Positions 37,550-46,196 of a DNA stretch of 64,000 nucleotides are shown here, one piece after another. A model generated the notes under the pieces. That model did no database searches, was not told where the DNA came from, and saw only the letters and a program-made list of their open reading frames with translations. How positions within the stretch are numbered: position 1 is the stretch's first letter; every line of letters begins with the position of its first letter. A program made the translations under genes and the position numbers. The stretch comes from DOZZ01 sp963792655 (GTDB taxonomy: Bacteria > Acidobacteriota > Terriglobia > Bryobacterales > Bryobacteraceae), in the NCBI GenBank assembly GCA_963792655.1, contig CAWBWU010000009.1, forward strand, positions 186,001 through 250,000, read 5' to 3'.

Positions 37550-38221
37550 GCTTGCTTGCGGTTGCCGAACAGCGCGGTACCGACGCGGATGATGGTTGCG
37601 CCTTCTTCGATAGCGGCTTCGAAGTCATGCGACATACCCATCGAGAGCTGCGGCAAATCATGTTGACGTGCGAGTTCACGTAAACGCGCGAAGTAAGGCC
37701 GTGTGGTCTCCTGATCTTCTGACCAGGGTGGAATCGTCATCAGGCCAACTAAGTCGAGGTGTTCTGGTTTCCCGCACCGCGTCGATGACTTGCGCTAAGT
37801 CGCCCGGCGCGCACCCATGTTTCGATTCCTCATCGGACAGCTTCACCTCGAGCAGAACTTGCAACGGGCGCGCTACCTCGTCGAGCCGGCGTGCGAGCTT
37901 CGCGGAATCTACCGTTTCGATTACCTGAAAGATCTCTGCGGCCTTCCGCGCCTTATTGGATTGAAGATGACCGATCAGATGAAACCGTGCGCCTTCGAGT
38001 GATGCGACTTCAGGAGCCTTGCCCTCAAACTCCTGCACGTAGTTCTCGCCGAAATCGCGCAGTCCGTGCCGGTAGGCGAGATGAATCGCCGAGGCAGGGA
38101 ACACCTTGGTGACCGCGACGAGCAGAACCGAGTCCAATGCGCGGCCGGAACGCGCGGCGGCAGCGGCGATCCGTTCGCGCACCAGTGCGAGGCGTTCAGG
38201 GAAAGTCTCCGGCGGCAGCAT
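37546..38221 (-). CDS. YggS/PLPBP-family pyridoxal-phosphate homeostasis protein, one apparent frameshift
   Basis: The reconstructed protein of about 224 residues has the TIM-barrel core of the family: VLLVAVTKVFPASAI with the PLP-binding Lys, DFGENYVQEFEGKA and FHLIGHLQSNKARKAA. The second part LMTIPPWSEDQETTRPYFARL, LSMGMSHDFEAAIEEGATIIRVG and ALFG follows in another frame, joined near 37765. The protein buffers free PLP and affects amino-acid homeostasis; it has no catalytic activity. In many bacteria it sits with cell-division or proC genes, but not here. Confidence 0.9.
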
Positions 38222-38226
38222 GAGCT

Positions 38227-39756
38227 TTGATTATCGCCAAGCGGGAAAATGTTCGAGAGAACTTGGGTCCTGGCAGCGGACGATGTTGGTTGCGCCTGCC
38301 CGAACCTACTTGCGAATCGGTCCAGCGGTTTATCGAGCGCTGCCGCCAGCCCGCGCTGCTGGAGCCAGGGAGCCCATTGCGCCCGATCGAGCCTGGTTCA
38401 TACATGCTCGACATGCGACGCGGCCGCCCCACGCTGCAGGTCTGGAGCGCCGAATCGAACCTGGTACGCCGCATCATCGCGGTGAAGAGCGAAACGCGCA
38501 GCCAGTTGAGCCTTGTAGTGGAACACTTCGGTAAGAGGCAAGGCGAGATTGTGCTGGTAGACCTCGCGGGTCAGGCGTCGGCACATGTTCGCCAGCGCGG
38601 CTCGCGCATGATCTGGCGTGAGCGGTTCCGCTTGATGTTGAGCCGCGAGATGCCGGGTTGGACCATCGCGGAACTCTCGACGGAACCAGACCTCGAACAC
38701 ACGCTTTCCCCCGCCTACGCACGCGCGCTGCTGACCAGAGGCCACCACGCGATCGCCGTCATGGGAGCAGGTCCAGAGGCATTGGAACCCGCGAAAGCAC
38801 TGACCTTCGGCATCATCTGGCTCGACCATCTTCGGCGCACGCGCACACGCGAAACGGTCGCGCAGCTCGCCGTCTGGGTGCCTGCTGGCGCGGAGCGGGC
38901 GCTGGCACTTCGCGTGCGACATCTGCGGACTCCGGTAGAACTGCACACTTACACCAGCGAAGATGTATGCCTGCGGGTGGACGCGGCCGATTGCGGCAAT
39001 GTAGATACCGTGCTCGACGCTCGCGCCAGTGTCATGCCGGCGCCCGCCGCGCTGCTGCAGACACTCGCGACGGTCGATGGCTTCGAAGCGATTGAAACTC
39101 CGAGCGGCGCTTTCAGCTTGCGTGTGCGCGGTCTTGAGTTCGCGCGTGCACACACTCAGGTGACTGCTTCGCTTGGAGGCAGCCGGCCACTTACGAACGA
39201 TGAAGCGTATGGCCTTGCAGCGTCACTCGCGCAGTTTCGCACACCGCGTCCTGCCGACCCTCAAAACACGCTGTATCGCAAACAACCGGAGGCTTGGCTC
39301 GAAGGCCAAGTACGCCGGCACATCTCGCTGATCGACCCGTCGCTTGCGCATTCTCCGGTGTATGGTCAGGTGCCCGCATTCGCCGCAGCCGATCGTGGCG
39401 TGATCGACTTGCTGACGTGTGATCACCGCGGCCGCTTAGCTGTAATTGAGATCAAAGCCACCAGCGATCCGGAGTTGCCGCTGCAGGCGCTCGACTACTG
39501 GCTGCGTGTGCGCTTTCATCTTGAGCGCGGGGAGTTTGCTGCAGCTGGATACTTCCCGGGAACGGAGCTAAGCAACGAACCGCCGCGTCTACTTCTGATC
39601 GCTCCAGCACTGGAATTTCACGAAACAACGGAAACGCTCGTGCAGTCACTCGCGCCCGACATCGAAGTGCGCCGCATCGGTTTGGCTGCCCATTGGCGCG
39701 AGCGGATCGAAGTCATGTTCCAGTTGGAGGGCGCGCGACGCCCCTATCCGGCGTAG
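38227..39756 (+). CDS. Uncharacterised protein with C-terminal PD-(D/E)XK nuclease-like domain
   Basis: The 509-residue protein starts at TTG 38227 or a later codon such as the ATG at 38401 region (SYMLDMRRGRPTLQVW). The N-terminal ~330 residues are unrecognised. The C-terminal ~150 show a restriction-fold pattern: Glu in EAWLEGQVRRHI (about 357-368), D394 in GVIDLLTCD, then the E408-I-K410 core in LAVIEIKAT, and a downstream LQALDYW helix as in NucS or RecB-like nucleases. DNA or RNA cleavage or end binding is inferred from the motif only. It is divergent from YggS by 5 nt and converges on the ROK gene. Confidence 0.6.
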   Translation: MIIAKRENVRENLGPGSGRCWLRLPEPTCESVQRFIERCRQPALLEPGSPLRPIEPGSYMLDMRRGRPTLQVWSAESNLVRRIIAVKSETRSQLSLVVEHFGKRQGEIVLVDLAGQASAHVRQRGSRMIWRERFRLMLSREMPGWTIAELSTEPDLEHTLSPAYARALLTRGHHAIAVMGAGPEALEPAKALTFGIIWLDHLRRTRTRETVAQLAVWVPAGAERALALRVRHLRTPVELHTYTSEDVCLRVDAADCGNVDTVLDARASVMPAPAALLQTLATVDGFEAIETPSGAFSLRVRGLEFARAHTQVTASLGGSRPLTNDEAYGLAASLAQFRTPRPADPQNTLYRKQPEAWLEGQVRRHISLIDPSLAHSPVYGQVPAFAAADRGVIDLLTCDHRGRLAVIEIKATSDPELPLQALDYWLRVRFHLERGEFAAAGYFPGTELSNEPPRLLLIAPALEFHETTETLVQSLAPDIEVRRIGLAAHWRERIEVMFQLEGARRPYPA

Positions 39757-39765
39757 TCAACTGAG

Positions 39766-40608
39766 TCACTTACCGTGCAACTGCGCCAGCGCAATCGCTC
39801 CTAATAATCCCGCATCGTCGCCAAGCCCGGGGCTGCGAAGGTTCGGCGTTGCAATATAGCCGTTCAGCAGGCGCGCTGCATGCAATTTGACGCGGTCGTG
39901 CAAGTGCCGTACACCTCCGACGCCGCCACCCAGAATGACTAGCTCAGTCGAGAGCACGCATGCCAGCGTGCACACAGCATGCGCGAGGTAGAGCGCTTCC
40001 AGTTCCCATGCTTCGTTATCGGGCGGCAGCCTCTCGGCGGAGATGCCCCAGCGCTGGTGCATGGCGGTACCGGACGCCAGGCCTTCCAGGCAATCACCGT
40101 GGAAAGAACACGCTCCTGCGAACGGGTCTCGGCTCACCTCATGGGGCACGCGCATGTGCCCCATTTCGGAGTGCATGCGGCCGTGCGCAATGGCCCCGTT
40201 CACCAATGCGCCGCCACCGATGCCAGTGCCCACCGTGATGTACACAAAGTCCTGAACACCTTGGGCCGCGCCCCATCGATGTTCTGCTAAGGCCGCGCCA
40301 TTCACATCGGTGTCGAATGCGGCCGGCACGCCAAGCTCGCGCTCCAGGCGATTCGCAAAATCGACGTGCTGCCAGTGCGGCTTGGGCGTGTTCCCGATCC
40401 TGCCGGTCGCGCGATCGATGGGTCCAAACGAGGCAATGCCGATGGCTTCAACGGGCTGGTTGTTCCGAAAGAAGCTAACCGTCCGCGCAATGGTCGATTC
40501 CGGGTCGCCGGTCGCGAAGCGTTCGCGGTTCAGGATGTTACCGGCTTCGTCAGAGATGCCGCAGACGAACTTCGTTCCACCGGCCTCAACGCCGCCGTAC
40601 AACTTCAC
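39766..40608 (-). CDS. ROK-family fructokinase-like sugar kinase
   Basis: The 280-residue kinase has the ATP-binding GVEAGGTKFVCGI start, FDTDVNGAALAEHRWGAAQG with catalytic Asp, the phosphate motif TVGTGIGGGALVNG, and the ROK zinc-binding loop HxxxxxxPFAGACSFHGDCLEGLASG. This fits bacterial fructokinases such as ScrK and BsFRK, which phosphorylate fructose and sometimes mannose. No sugar transporter is beside it. Its start overlaps the upstream small secreted gene stop by 4 nt. Confidence 0.9.
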   Translation of the reverse strand: MKLYGGVEAGGTKFVCGISDEAGNILNRERFATGDPESTIARTVSFFRNNQPVEAIGIASFGPIDRATGRIGNTPKPHWQHVDFANRLERELGVPAAFDTDVNGAALAEHRWGAAQGVQDFVYITVGTGIGGGALVNGAIAHGRMHSEMGHMRVPHEVSRDPFAGACSFHGDCLEGLASGTAMHQRWGISAERLPPDNEAWELEALYLAHAVCTLACVLSTELVILGGGVGGVRHLHDRVKLHAARLLNGYIATPNLRSPGLGDDAGLLGAIALAQLHGK

Positions 40609-40916
40609 CGTTGATAGGTAACCTTTGTGGATGGTAACTGCTCACATGCTGGTCCACCTAAGTTCTGCTCTAAGAGCGTTACCTTGGGTTCGCTTACGCC
40701 ACTCAGGGCGTTAGGCATGTACACCGGCTTTGGTACATAGATGCGCGCGGCAGAACATACCACCCGCGCAGCACTTGCCTCGTTTGCGGCGAGACGAATG
40801 CGCGGCGTCTTCCGCACCGACGGAACCTTGGGCAAATCGCGGTTAGTGCGCGGAACGCTCTGCGCAGCTAAGGGCAGTACCGAGACCATCGTTAGCATCG
40901 CAACAGGGATGTTCAT
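40605..40916 (-). CDS. Small secreted protein, unknown
   Basis: The 103-residue product begins MNIPVAMLTMVSVLPLAAQ, a plausible Sec signal peptide, from ATG 40916. The mature part is basic (RTNRDLPKVPSVRKTPRIRLAA) with two cysteines and no known domain. Its TGA overlaps the ROK start (ATGA), which argues that it is expressed. Function unknown. An inverted repeat lies about 30 nt upstream (40943-40977). Confidence 0.5.
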   Translation of the reverse strand: MNIPVAMLTMVSVLPLAAQSVPRTNRDLPKVPSVRKTPRIRLAANEASAARVVCSAARIYVPKPVYMPNALSGVSEPKVTLLEQNLGGPACEQLPSTKVTYQR

Positions 40917-40942
40917 TGCAAAGAGCCTCGCCAAGATCATAC

Positions 40943-40977
40943 TGCACTGGGGCACAGTACACCACGGCCACAGTGCA
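40943..40977. promoter_or_regulatory. 7-bp inverted repeat in the divergent interval 40917-41114
   Basis: TGCACTG (40943-40949) and CAGTGCA (40971-40977) are perfect inverted copies separated by 21 nt, within the 198-nt interval between the small secreted gene and the bactofilin gene. It could be a two-site operator or an RNA hairpin. The rest of the interval shows nothing definite apart from GAAAGGAGCT near 41060. Confidence 0.3.
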
Positions 40978-41114
40978 TCGAGGCGCCGCGTGCAACGTTC
41001 GTTTGCTGTTCAATTTCTCATCGAATTGCCTTTCGAGTCGTTTGCCATTAGTCTGAGAAAGGAGCTTACGTCCTCAGCCCGCATTTCAATTCTGTTGAAG
41101 GACCGCACCAGCCA

Positions 41115-41693
41115 ATGAGCATGTGGAATAAACGCCCAGACGAACCCGCTCCCCGAACAACGGCCACGGTACCTCCCGCGCCGATGGAGCCCAAAAAGGA
41201 GACAGCCCCCGTGGCAAGCACTTCAGTCCGACATCCAGAGCCTGAGCTGACGCGTTCCGGTTCAGCGTCGATTGGTAAAGCCGTTAAGATCAACGGGCAG
41301 ATCTTCAGCAAAGAAGACCTGTACATCGATGGCGACATCGAGGGGACCGTCGAGCTGCTGGAGAATAAGCTGACGATCGGCCCCAACGGCAAAGTGCTGG
41401 CGACTATTCGCGCGCGCGAAGTCGTCGTGCTCGGCCAGATCCAAGGCAACGTCGAAGCCGGTGACCGTTTGGAAATCCGCAAGGATGCGCGCCTCATCGG
41501 CGACATCAAGACTTCGCGCATTTCAGTGGAAGATGGCGCCTACTTCAAGGGCAGCATCGACATTGTGAAGCCTGAACCGGTGAAGAGTGTCCCGGTCTCC
41601 GGCGCTGCGACGCCGACACCCGTCAACACGCCAGTGAATACGCCGCAGTCGGCGCCGCGCTTGACAACGGCCGCAGGCGACGTGAAGCGGTAA
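41115..41693 (+). CDS. Bactofilin (polymer-forming cytoskeletal protein)
   Basis: The 192-residue protein has a Pro-rich disordered N-terminus (1-45), a right-handed beta-helix bactofilin core (about 50-150: GKAVKINGQIFSKEDLYIDGDIEGTV, GPNGKVLATIRAREVVVLGQIQGNV, RKDARLIGDIKTSRISVEDGAYFKGSI) and a Pro/Thr-rich disordered tail. Bactofilins assemble nucleotide-free filaments that shape cells or place envelope machines. No M23 peptidase, their common partner, is next door. A methyltransferase-like gene follows after 16 nt. Confidence 0.93.
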   Translation: MSMWNKRPDEPAPRTTATVPPAPMEPKKETAPVASTSVRHPEPELTRSGSASIGKAVKINGQIFSKEDLYIDGDIEGTVELLENKLTIGPNGKVLATIRAREVVVLGQIQGNVEAGDRLEIRKDARLIGDIKTSRISVEDGAYFKGSIDIVKPEPVKSVPVSGAATPTPVNTPVNTPQSAPRLTTAAGDVKR

Positions 41694-41709
41694 GCAGGAT
41701 ATCAGGGGA

Positions 41710-42411
41710 GTGCTGGAGAACTTGCTGACGGACCGTCTCAAAGGTCTCTTCAAAGGCAACGCCGCCGCCTCCCCGTCTGCAAACGAAGGGTCTTCCTCTC
41801 CCCGAAGTTCCCGGGTCAACGACAAAGAAGTAGTCTTCGTACGCCAGAGCCGCGGGCTTGAGCAATTCTTCTCACACATCCGCGATCAGGCGGGATTAAG
41901 TATCCTCGACTTAGGTGGCGCCACCCAGGAGAACCTAAGTTATCTGACTAACTTAGGGCACCGTGTATCGACTCAGGCTTTTCTACAATCTCTCGATGAG
42001 ACGTTTGGGACTGAGGACTTACAGGAACAAGCCAGCCTGAACCGTATCCAGTACTTCCTCGCTCAGAATCTCGATTTTCCCGAATATAGCTTTGACGGTG
42101 TCCTGCTTTGGGACGTGCTGCAATATCTTCCACCTGCCCTGCTCACCGCGACCGTTGAACGCCTGCATAAGATCCTCCGACCTGGTAGTTACCTTCTGGC
42201 CTATTTCAGTTCGGATGATAAAGTCACGGTAGTTCCGTCGACAACTTTCCGCATTCAAGATCACAACACTCTACTGCTCACGCAGCGCGGCACGCGCCAG
42301 CTTTCCCAGCCGTTTAATAACCGCAGTCTGGAAAAGCTGTTTTCCCCCTTCGACAGCGTGAAGTTCTTCTTAACTCGCGAGAACCTCCGCGAAGTCATCA
42401 TCAAGCGCTAA
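41710..42411 (+). CDS. Class I SAM-methyltransferase-like protein
   Basis: The 233-residue protein starts at GTG 41710. A Rossmann methyltransferase core is suggested by LSILDLGGATQENLSYLTNLGH (motif I), FDGVLLWDVLQYLPP (motif IV region) and LHKILRPGSYLLAYFSS (motif V/VI). Motif I is weak (DLGGAT rather than DxGxGxG), so SAM binding is not assured. The first ~40 residues are Ser/Pro-rich. It follows the bactofilin gene closely, suggesting co-expression, and overlaps the convergent GH16 stop by 4 nt. Substrate unknown. Confidence 0.65.
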   Translation: MLENLLTDRLKGLFKGNAAASPSANEGSSSPRSSRVNDKEVVFVRQSRGLEQFFSHIRDQAGLSILDLGGATQENLSYLTNLGHRVSTQAFLQSLDETFGTEDLQEQASLNRIQYFLAQNLDFPEYSFDGVLLWDVLQYLPPALLTATVERLHKILRPGSYLLAYFSSDDKVTVVPSTTFRIQDHNTLLLTQRGTRQLSQPFNNRSLEKLFSPFDSVKFFLTRENLREVIIKR

Positions 42412-43880
42412 TTGGATGGCGGCGGGGGCACCTGGAAAGTGCTCGAAGCGTTGCCTACCTGAAGAGTTGCGTTGAGCGCCGGTTTGTTCGGTAAGTTCGC
42501 CGGGTACACAAAGTTCAACTGATTAATGATCAGCCCCGGCGCCGTTCCGCAGTACTGAATCTGAGCGTTCTGATTTTCGATGCTCAGCGTGCAGGCCGCG
42601 CTTGTCTGCGCCGCGGGAGCGGGAGCACCATTGACCTGCGCCGGAGCACCGAATCCATTGCCCCACAACGTGCACACCTGGCCGGTGCAAGTCACAATCG
42701 CGAGCGGAGTTGTGGGCACGAACCATTGGGTCGATGGCAGATCGAACACGGATGGTGCGGTGGACTTCAAGGTAGCGATTTCCGTATTGCTGGGGGCGCT
42801 GTTACGGACGACCTGTACTCCCGAATTATTCAGCGGCGTCTCCCAGGGAACCTGAAAGTTAATCTGTTCCGGCGACACATAGGTCAAGGGTGCGGCGACA
42901 CCATTCACCATCACCGATGTTCCCCCCACTGAGGTAGTGAATGCGTTTTGCGAAGCGTCGAACAGCGACGGGTAGGTGTTATCGGCCATACCGGTGCCAA
43001 ATACGCTGGCGAGACTTCCGGGCGCAAGATGCTGCGAAAACGATGCCGCGTCGACCACGCCACCGGGATTCACAATCGCATCAGTCGTACTGCGGTACAC
43101 CCGAACATAGTCGACAGTCATGGTCTGCGGGTAAGGCGAGACCGAAGCGTCGGTGCTCGGATAACCTGGCCATCCACCTCCTACAGCCACATTGAGCAGG
43201 AGAAAGAATGGCGTGTTGTAGACCCACTTCGTGCCAGCCGGAATAGTTTGCGGAGTTACTTTATGATAGGAGTTCCCGTCAACGAAGAACTCTACACTGG
43301 TCGGCGTCCATTCCACACTGTAGATGTGAAAATCGTCGGCGAACCGGCCGCCTCCGGGCAGTGTGTACGCCTTACCAATTCCGTTCGAGCCGGAGTATCC
43401 AGGGCCATGCACCGTACCATGCACCATGTTCGGCTCTTTCCCGATATTCTCCATGATGTCGATCTCACCCGAGGTGGGCCAGCCAACAGTATCGATGTTA
43501 GCGCCCAACATCCAGAAGGCCGGCCAGATACCTTGACCATATGGGATTTGGATACGGGCCTCAATCTTGCCGTACGCGATTGCGAACTTACCCTGGGTTT
43601 TGATCCGGGATGAAGTGTACTGTCCCTGCGCCGGGTTCAGGACATGAATCACTAAGTTCCCGTTGCCGTCGGTCGAGACATTATTGGGCGAGTTAGTATA
43701 AGTCTCTAACTCATTATTCCCGAAGCCACCGCCGCCCAGGTCATAGCCCCACTTGGAAGAGTCCGGCAGAGCATTGGCGGGTCCGTTGAACTCATCGCTC
43801 CAGACCAGCTTCCAATTGCTCTGAGCTGCCAGCGGCGCCACCGCCAGCAAGATCGTACACGCACGGAGTGCAAATCCCAT
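42408..43880 (-). CDS. Secreted GH16 glucanase with acidobacterial TIGR03437-type C-terminal domain
   Basis: The 490-residue enzyme has a signal peptide (about 1-19) and a GH16 jelly roll (about 22-275) with catalytic E139-I-D141-I-M-E144 in SGEIDIMENIG, plus WPAFWMLGANID and WTPTSVEFFVDGN. GH16 enzymes cut beta-1,3/1,4-glucans, laminarin or related polymers. The C-terminal ~220 residues (GVVDAASFSQHLAPGSLASVFGTG, TYVSPEQINFQVPWE) form the Solibacter-type domain found on many secreted acidobacterial proteins. It is a strong taxonomic marker; its role may be surface attachment or sorting. Confidence 0.93.
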   Translation of the reverse strand: MGFALRACTILLAVAPLAAQSNWKLVWSDEFNGPANALPDSSKWGYDLGGGGFGNNELETYTNSPNNVSTDGNGNLVIHVLNPAQGQYTSSRIKTQGKFAIAYGKIEARIQIPYGQGIWPAFWMLGANIDTVGWPTSGEIDIMENIGKEPNMVHGTVHGPGYSGSNGIGKAYTLPGGGRFADDFHIYSVEWTPTSVEFFVDGNSYHKVTPQTIPAGTKWVYNTPFFLLLNVAVGGGWPGYPSTDASVSPYPQTMTVDYVRVYRSTTDAIVNPGGVVDAASFSQHLAPGSLASVFGTGMADNTYPSLFDASQNAFTTSVGGTSVMVNGVAAPLTYVSPEQINFQVPWETPLNNSGVQVVRNSAPSNTEIATLKSTAPSVFDLPSTQWFVPTTPLAIVTCTGQVCTLWGNGFGAPAQVNGAPAPAAQTSAACTLSIENQNAQIQYCGTAPGLIINQLNFVYPANLPNKPALNATLQVGNASSTFQVPPPPSN

Positions 43881-43892
43881 GCGCCTATTGTC

Positions 43893-44507
43893 CTATAGCA
43901 GAGGGGTCAGAAACTTTTTGACTGCCGAGAAGTCGTCGGGCGTCAGATCGTGCCCGGTCTCTTGCCACTGCACTTCGACCTGAGCTCCATATCCGGCCAG
44001 TAACTTTGCCAGTTGTTGCGTGCCGGCTTGCGGCACGATGGGGTCCTGAGTTCCGGCCAGCAGCAGCACCTGCCTGCCTGAGAGGTCTGGCGCGACATCG
44101 GGCTTCAACGGTAGCTGCGGGCGCAGTAAGACGGCTGCTTTCAATAACTCGGGCGTGAGCAGAAGATTGGCCGCCGCGATGTTCGCGCCGTTGGAATATC
44201 CCAGCGCAATCACACGGGACAGGTCAAAGCTATATTTTGCTGCACTCTCCCGAACGAATTCCGCCAGGTCGGACGCGCGACGCTTGACGTCCTCTTCGTC
44301 AAATACGCCCATCGCGAGCCGGCGAAAAAACCGGTTCATCCCGTTCTCATCAACTTGCCCACGCGGACTTAACAAGCCGGCTCCAGGCGCTAAGCCGCGG
44401 CCTATCCCTAACAGGTCGTTCTCGTCGCCTCCGGTGCCATGCAGCAGCAGAATCGTTGCGGCCGATGAGCTGGCCGGAATGTAGCGGTGTACAAAGTCAG
44501 TTGCCAA
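43893..44507 (-). CDS. Alpha/beta-hydrolase, carboxylesterase/phospholipase type
   Basis: The 204-residue cytosolic hydrolase has the oxyanion-loop LLLHGTGGDENDLLGIG, nucleophile Ser in ALGYSNGANIAA, Asp in AGTQDPIVPQ and catalytic His in WQETGHDLTPDD. This is the YpfH/carboxylesterase 2 family, which hydrolyses short esters and lysophospholipids. It overlaps the VOC dioxygenase gene by 11 nt. In related bacteria this esterase and a VOC dioxygenase are adjacent in quinone/electrophile-response operons (MhqD and MhqO of Bacillus). Confidence 0.9.
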   Translation of the reverse strand: MATDFVHRYIPASSSAATILLLHGTGGDENDLLGIGRGLAPGAGLLSPRGQVDENGMNRFFRRLAMGVFDEEDVKRRASDLAEFVRESAAKYSFDLSRVIALGYSNGANIAAANLLLTPELLKAAVLLRPQLPLKPDVAPDLSGRQVLLLAGTQDPIVPQAGTQQLAKLLAGYGAQVEVQWQETGHDLTPDDFSAVKKFLTPLL

Positions 44508-45393
44508 AGGGATTCTCCGGAACCGTCAATTTGGGCAGCACAGCCTCGATCCGTTGGCGCTGGGGCTCGAGCCACTCCGGAAGCTTCAAGGATTTGCCCA
44601 GTTGCGCAGCCGGCTCATCGATCGCAAAGCCGGGTGGATCGGTGGCAATTTCAAACAACACGCCACCGGGCTCGCGGAAGTAGATCGACTCGAAGTAATT
44701 GCGATCGAGCACCGGCGTTACATCGAACCCTTCGGCCGCCAGTTGAGTACGCCAATGCTTCTGCACCGCAGCATCTTCCGCGCGATAAGCAACATGGTGC
44801 ACGGTCCCGACACCCATGGATCCGCGGCGTGCATCCGGTTGACACAGGACATCCACCATCGCACCGGGCGAAGCATACCGGAACCGATTGCCCTCCTCAC
44901 CAGCCGCTTGCAAACCCATCGTAGATGTCAGCAGCTTCGCAGTGCTTTCATGGCCCGCTTCAGACAACGTTACGCTGTGAAACCGTGCCAGCCGCTGGTC
45001 GCCCGAATCTTCGGGCAGACCGGTAATTTCAAGGGCGAGACCATCCGGATCGGTAAAGCCAATCACTGGATGACCGAAACGTTTGCCGAGATCGATCGCA
45101 TCGGGCACGCGATCGCGCCAAAACTTCAGGTGCCGTTCCGCGACGCCGAAATTAATGGCTGTCGCCTGGCTCACGCCATGGCGTCCGCGCGGGGCACCGG
45201 CCCACGGGAAGAACGTCAGGATCGTACCCGGTGTGCCCGCCGCATCGCCATAGTAGAGGTGGTAAGTGCCGGGGTCATCGAAGTTAATCGTGAGCTTCAC
45301 CAGATGCAGGCCGAGCAATCCCGCATAGAAATCGACGTTGCGCTGAGGCTCTCCGGCAATCGCGGTGATGTGGTGAATTCCAGGAATCTGCAT
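44497..45393 (-). CDS. VOC-superfamily ring-cleaving dioxygenase (MhqO-like)
   Basis: The 298-residue protein has two glyoxalase/VOC halves: GIHHITAIAGEPQRNVDFYAGLLGL with a metal His, and GTVHHVAYRAEDAAVQKHW followed by DRNYFESIYFREPGGVLFEIAT with the metal Glu. This pattern fits MhqO/LinE-type extradiol dioxygenases acting on hydroquinones. The adjacent esterase resembles MhqD, so the pair probably detoxifies quinones or similar aromatics. The ATG shares its last base with the TAA of the upstream GT2 gene (TAATG). Confidence 0.9.
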   Translation of the reverse strand: MQIPGIHHITAIAGEPQRNVDFYAGLLGLHLVKLTINFDDPGTYHLYYGDAAGTPGTILTFFPWAGAPRGRHGVSQATAINFGVAERHLKFWRDRVPDAIDLGKRFGHPVIGFTDPDGLALEITGLPEDSGDQRLARFHSVTLSEAGHESTAKLLTSTMGLQAAGEEGNRFRYASPGAMVDVLCQPDARRGSMGVGTVHHVAYRAEDAAVQKHWRTQLAAEGFDVTPVLDRNYFESIYFREPGGVLFEIATDPPGFAIDEPAAQLGKSLKLPEWLEPQRQRIEAVLPKLTVPENPFGN

Positions 45394-46139
45394 TATTTAT
45401 AGAGACCCTTCATCTGATTCGCGCGAATCGTGAAAAGATCCACGAACGGCTGTGCGCCGCTCAGCAGGCTTACCTTCGTCCCCTCGACATTACTCCAGCG
45501 CACCGGCACCTCTACGATTCGATAACCTCGCAACTGCGCGATGTACAGCGCTTCCGCATCGAACCCGAAGCGCTCCAGACGCTGGCGCGCAAACACTTGT
45601 TCCGCCGCTTCCGCCGAATACATTTTGAACCCGCATTGCGTATCGCGCAAAGGCAACCCGAGCACCGTGCGCATGCTGAGGTTGAATAGTTTGCCGGCAG
45701 CTTCGCGAAAGCCCGATTGATGCACCGTCACCAATTCGCGATTGAGCGCGCGCGAACCGATGGCTACCTGCGCGCCATCGTGGAGCGCAGCTTGTAGTTT
45801 CACGATCTCTTCTATGGGTGTCGACAGATCCGCGTCGGTGAACAGACGCCAAGCGCCGCGGGCCTGCAACATTCCGTTCTTGACTGCATAGCCTTTTCCG
45901 CGATTGCCAGGATTGCGGATCACTCGTACTGCTGGATGTTGCAAAGCCATCTGCTCGGCCACTTTGACCGTGTTGTCCTTCGATCCGTCGTCGACAACCA
46001 CGATCTCGTAGTCCTGCCAATGGTTCTCCTGTGCGTACGCGACGATGCGCTCCAGGGTGGCGGGCAGGCGAAGTTCTTCGTTGTAAGCCGGAATCACGAC
46101 CGACAGGGGCGTTGAACGAGGTTGGCTCAAACGGACCAT
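45393..46139 (-). CDS. GT2 glycosyltransferase of the dolichyl-phosphate glucosyltransferase type
   Basis: The 248-residue protein starts at ATG 46139 (MVRLSQPRST) and has GT-A motifs LSVVIPAYNEELRLPATLERIV, VVDDGSKDNTVKVAEQ and FTDADLSTPIEEI, with NPGNRGKGYAVKNGML and LRDTQCGFKMYSAEAA. These match ALG5/polyprenyl-phosphate glucosyltransferases that charge lipid carriers, but no membrane helices are present. It is coupled to the VOC gene by a 1-nt overlap, which looks incidental to function. It is divergent from the AIM24 gene. Confidence 0.9.
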   Translation of the reverse strand: MVRLSQPRSTPLSVVIPAYNEELRLPATLERIVAYAQENHWQDYEIVVVDDGSKDNTVKVAEQMALQHPAVRVIRNPGNRGKGYAVKNGMLQARGAWRLFTDADLSTPIEEIVKLQAALHDGAQVAIGSRALNRELVTVHQSGFREAAGKLFNLSMRTVLGLPLRDTQCGFKMYSAEAAEQVFARQRLERFGFDAEALYIAQLRGYRIVEVPVRWSNVEGTKVSLLSGAQPFVDLFTIRANQMKGLYK

Positions 46140-46196
46140 GGTAACAACACCACACGGCGACCTGTTTTCGCGCATTCTTCATGCGAGAATTCAGCA

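Noticed and set aside
46174..46190. ATTCT...AGAAT inverted repeat before the AIM24 gene.
   Set aside because: The arms are only 5 bp, expected by chance.
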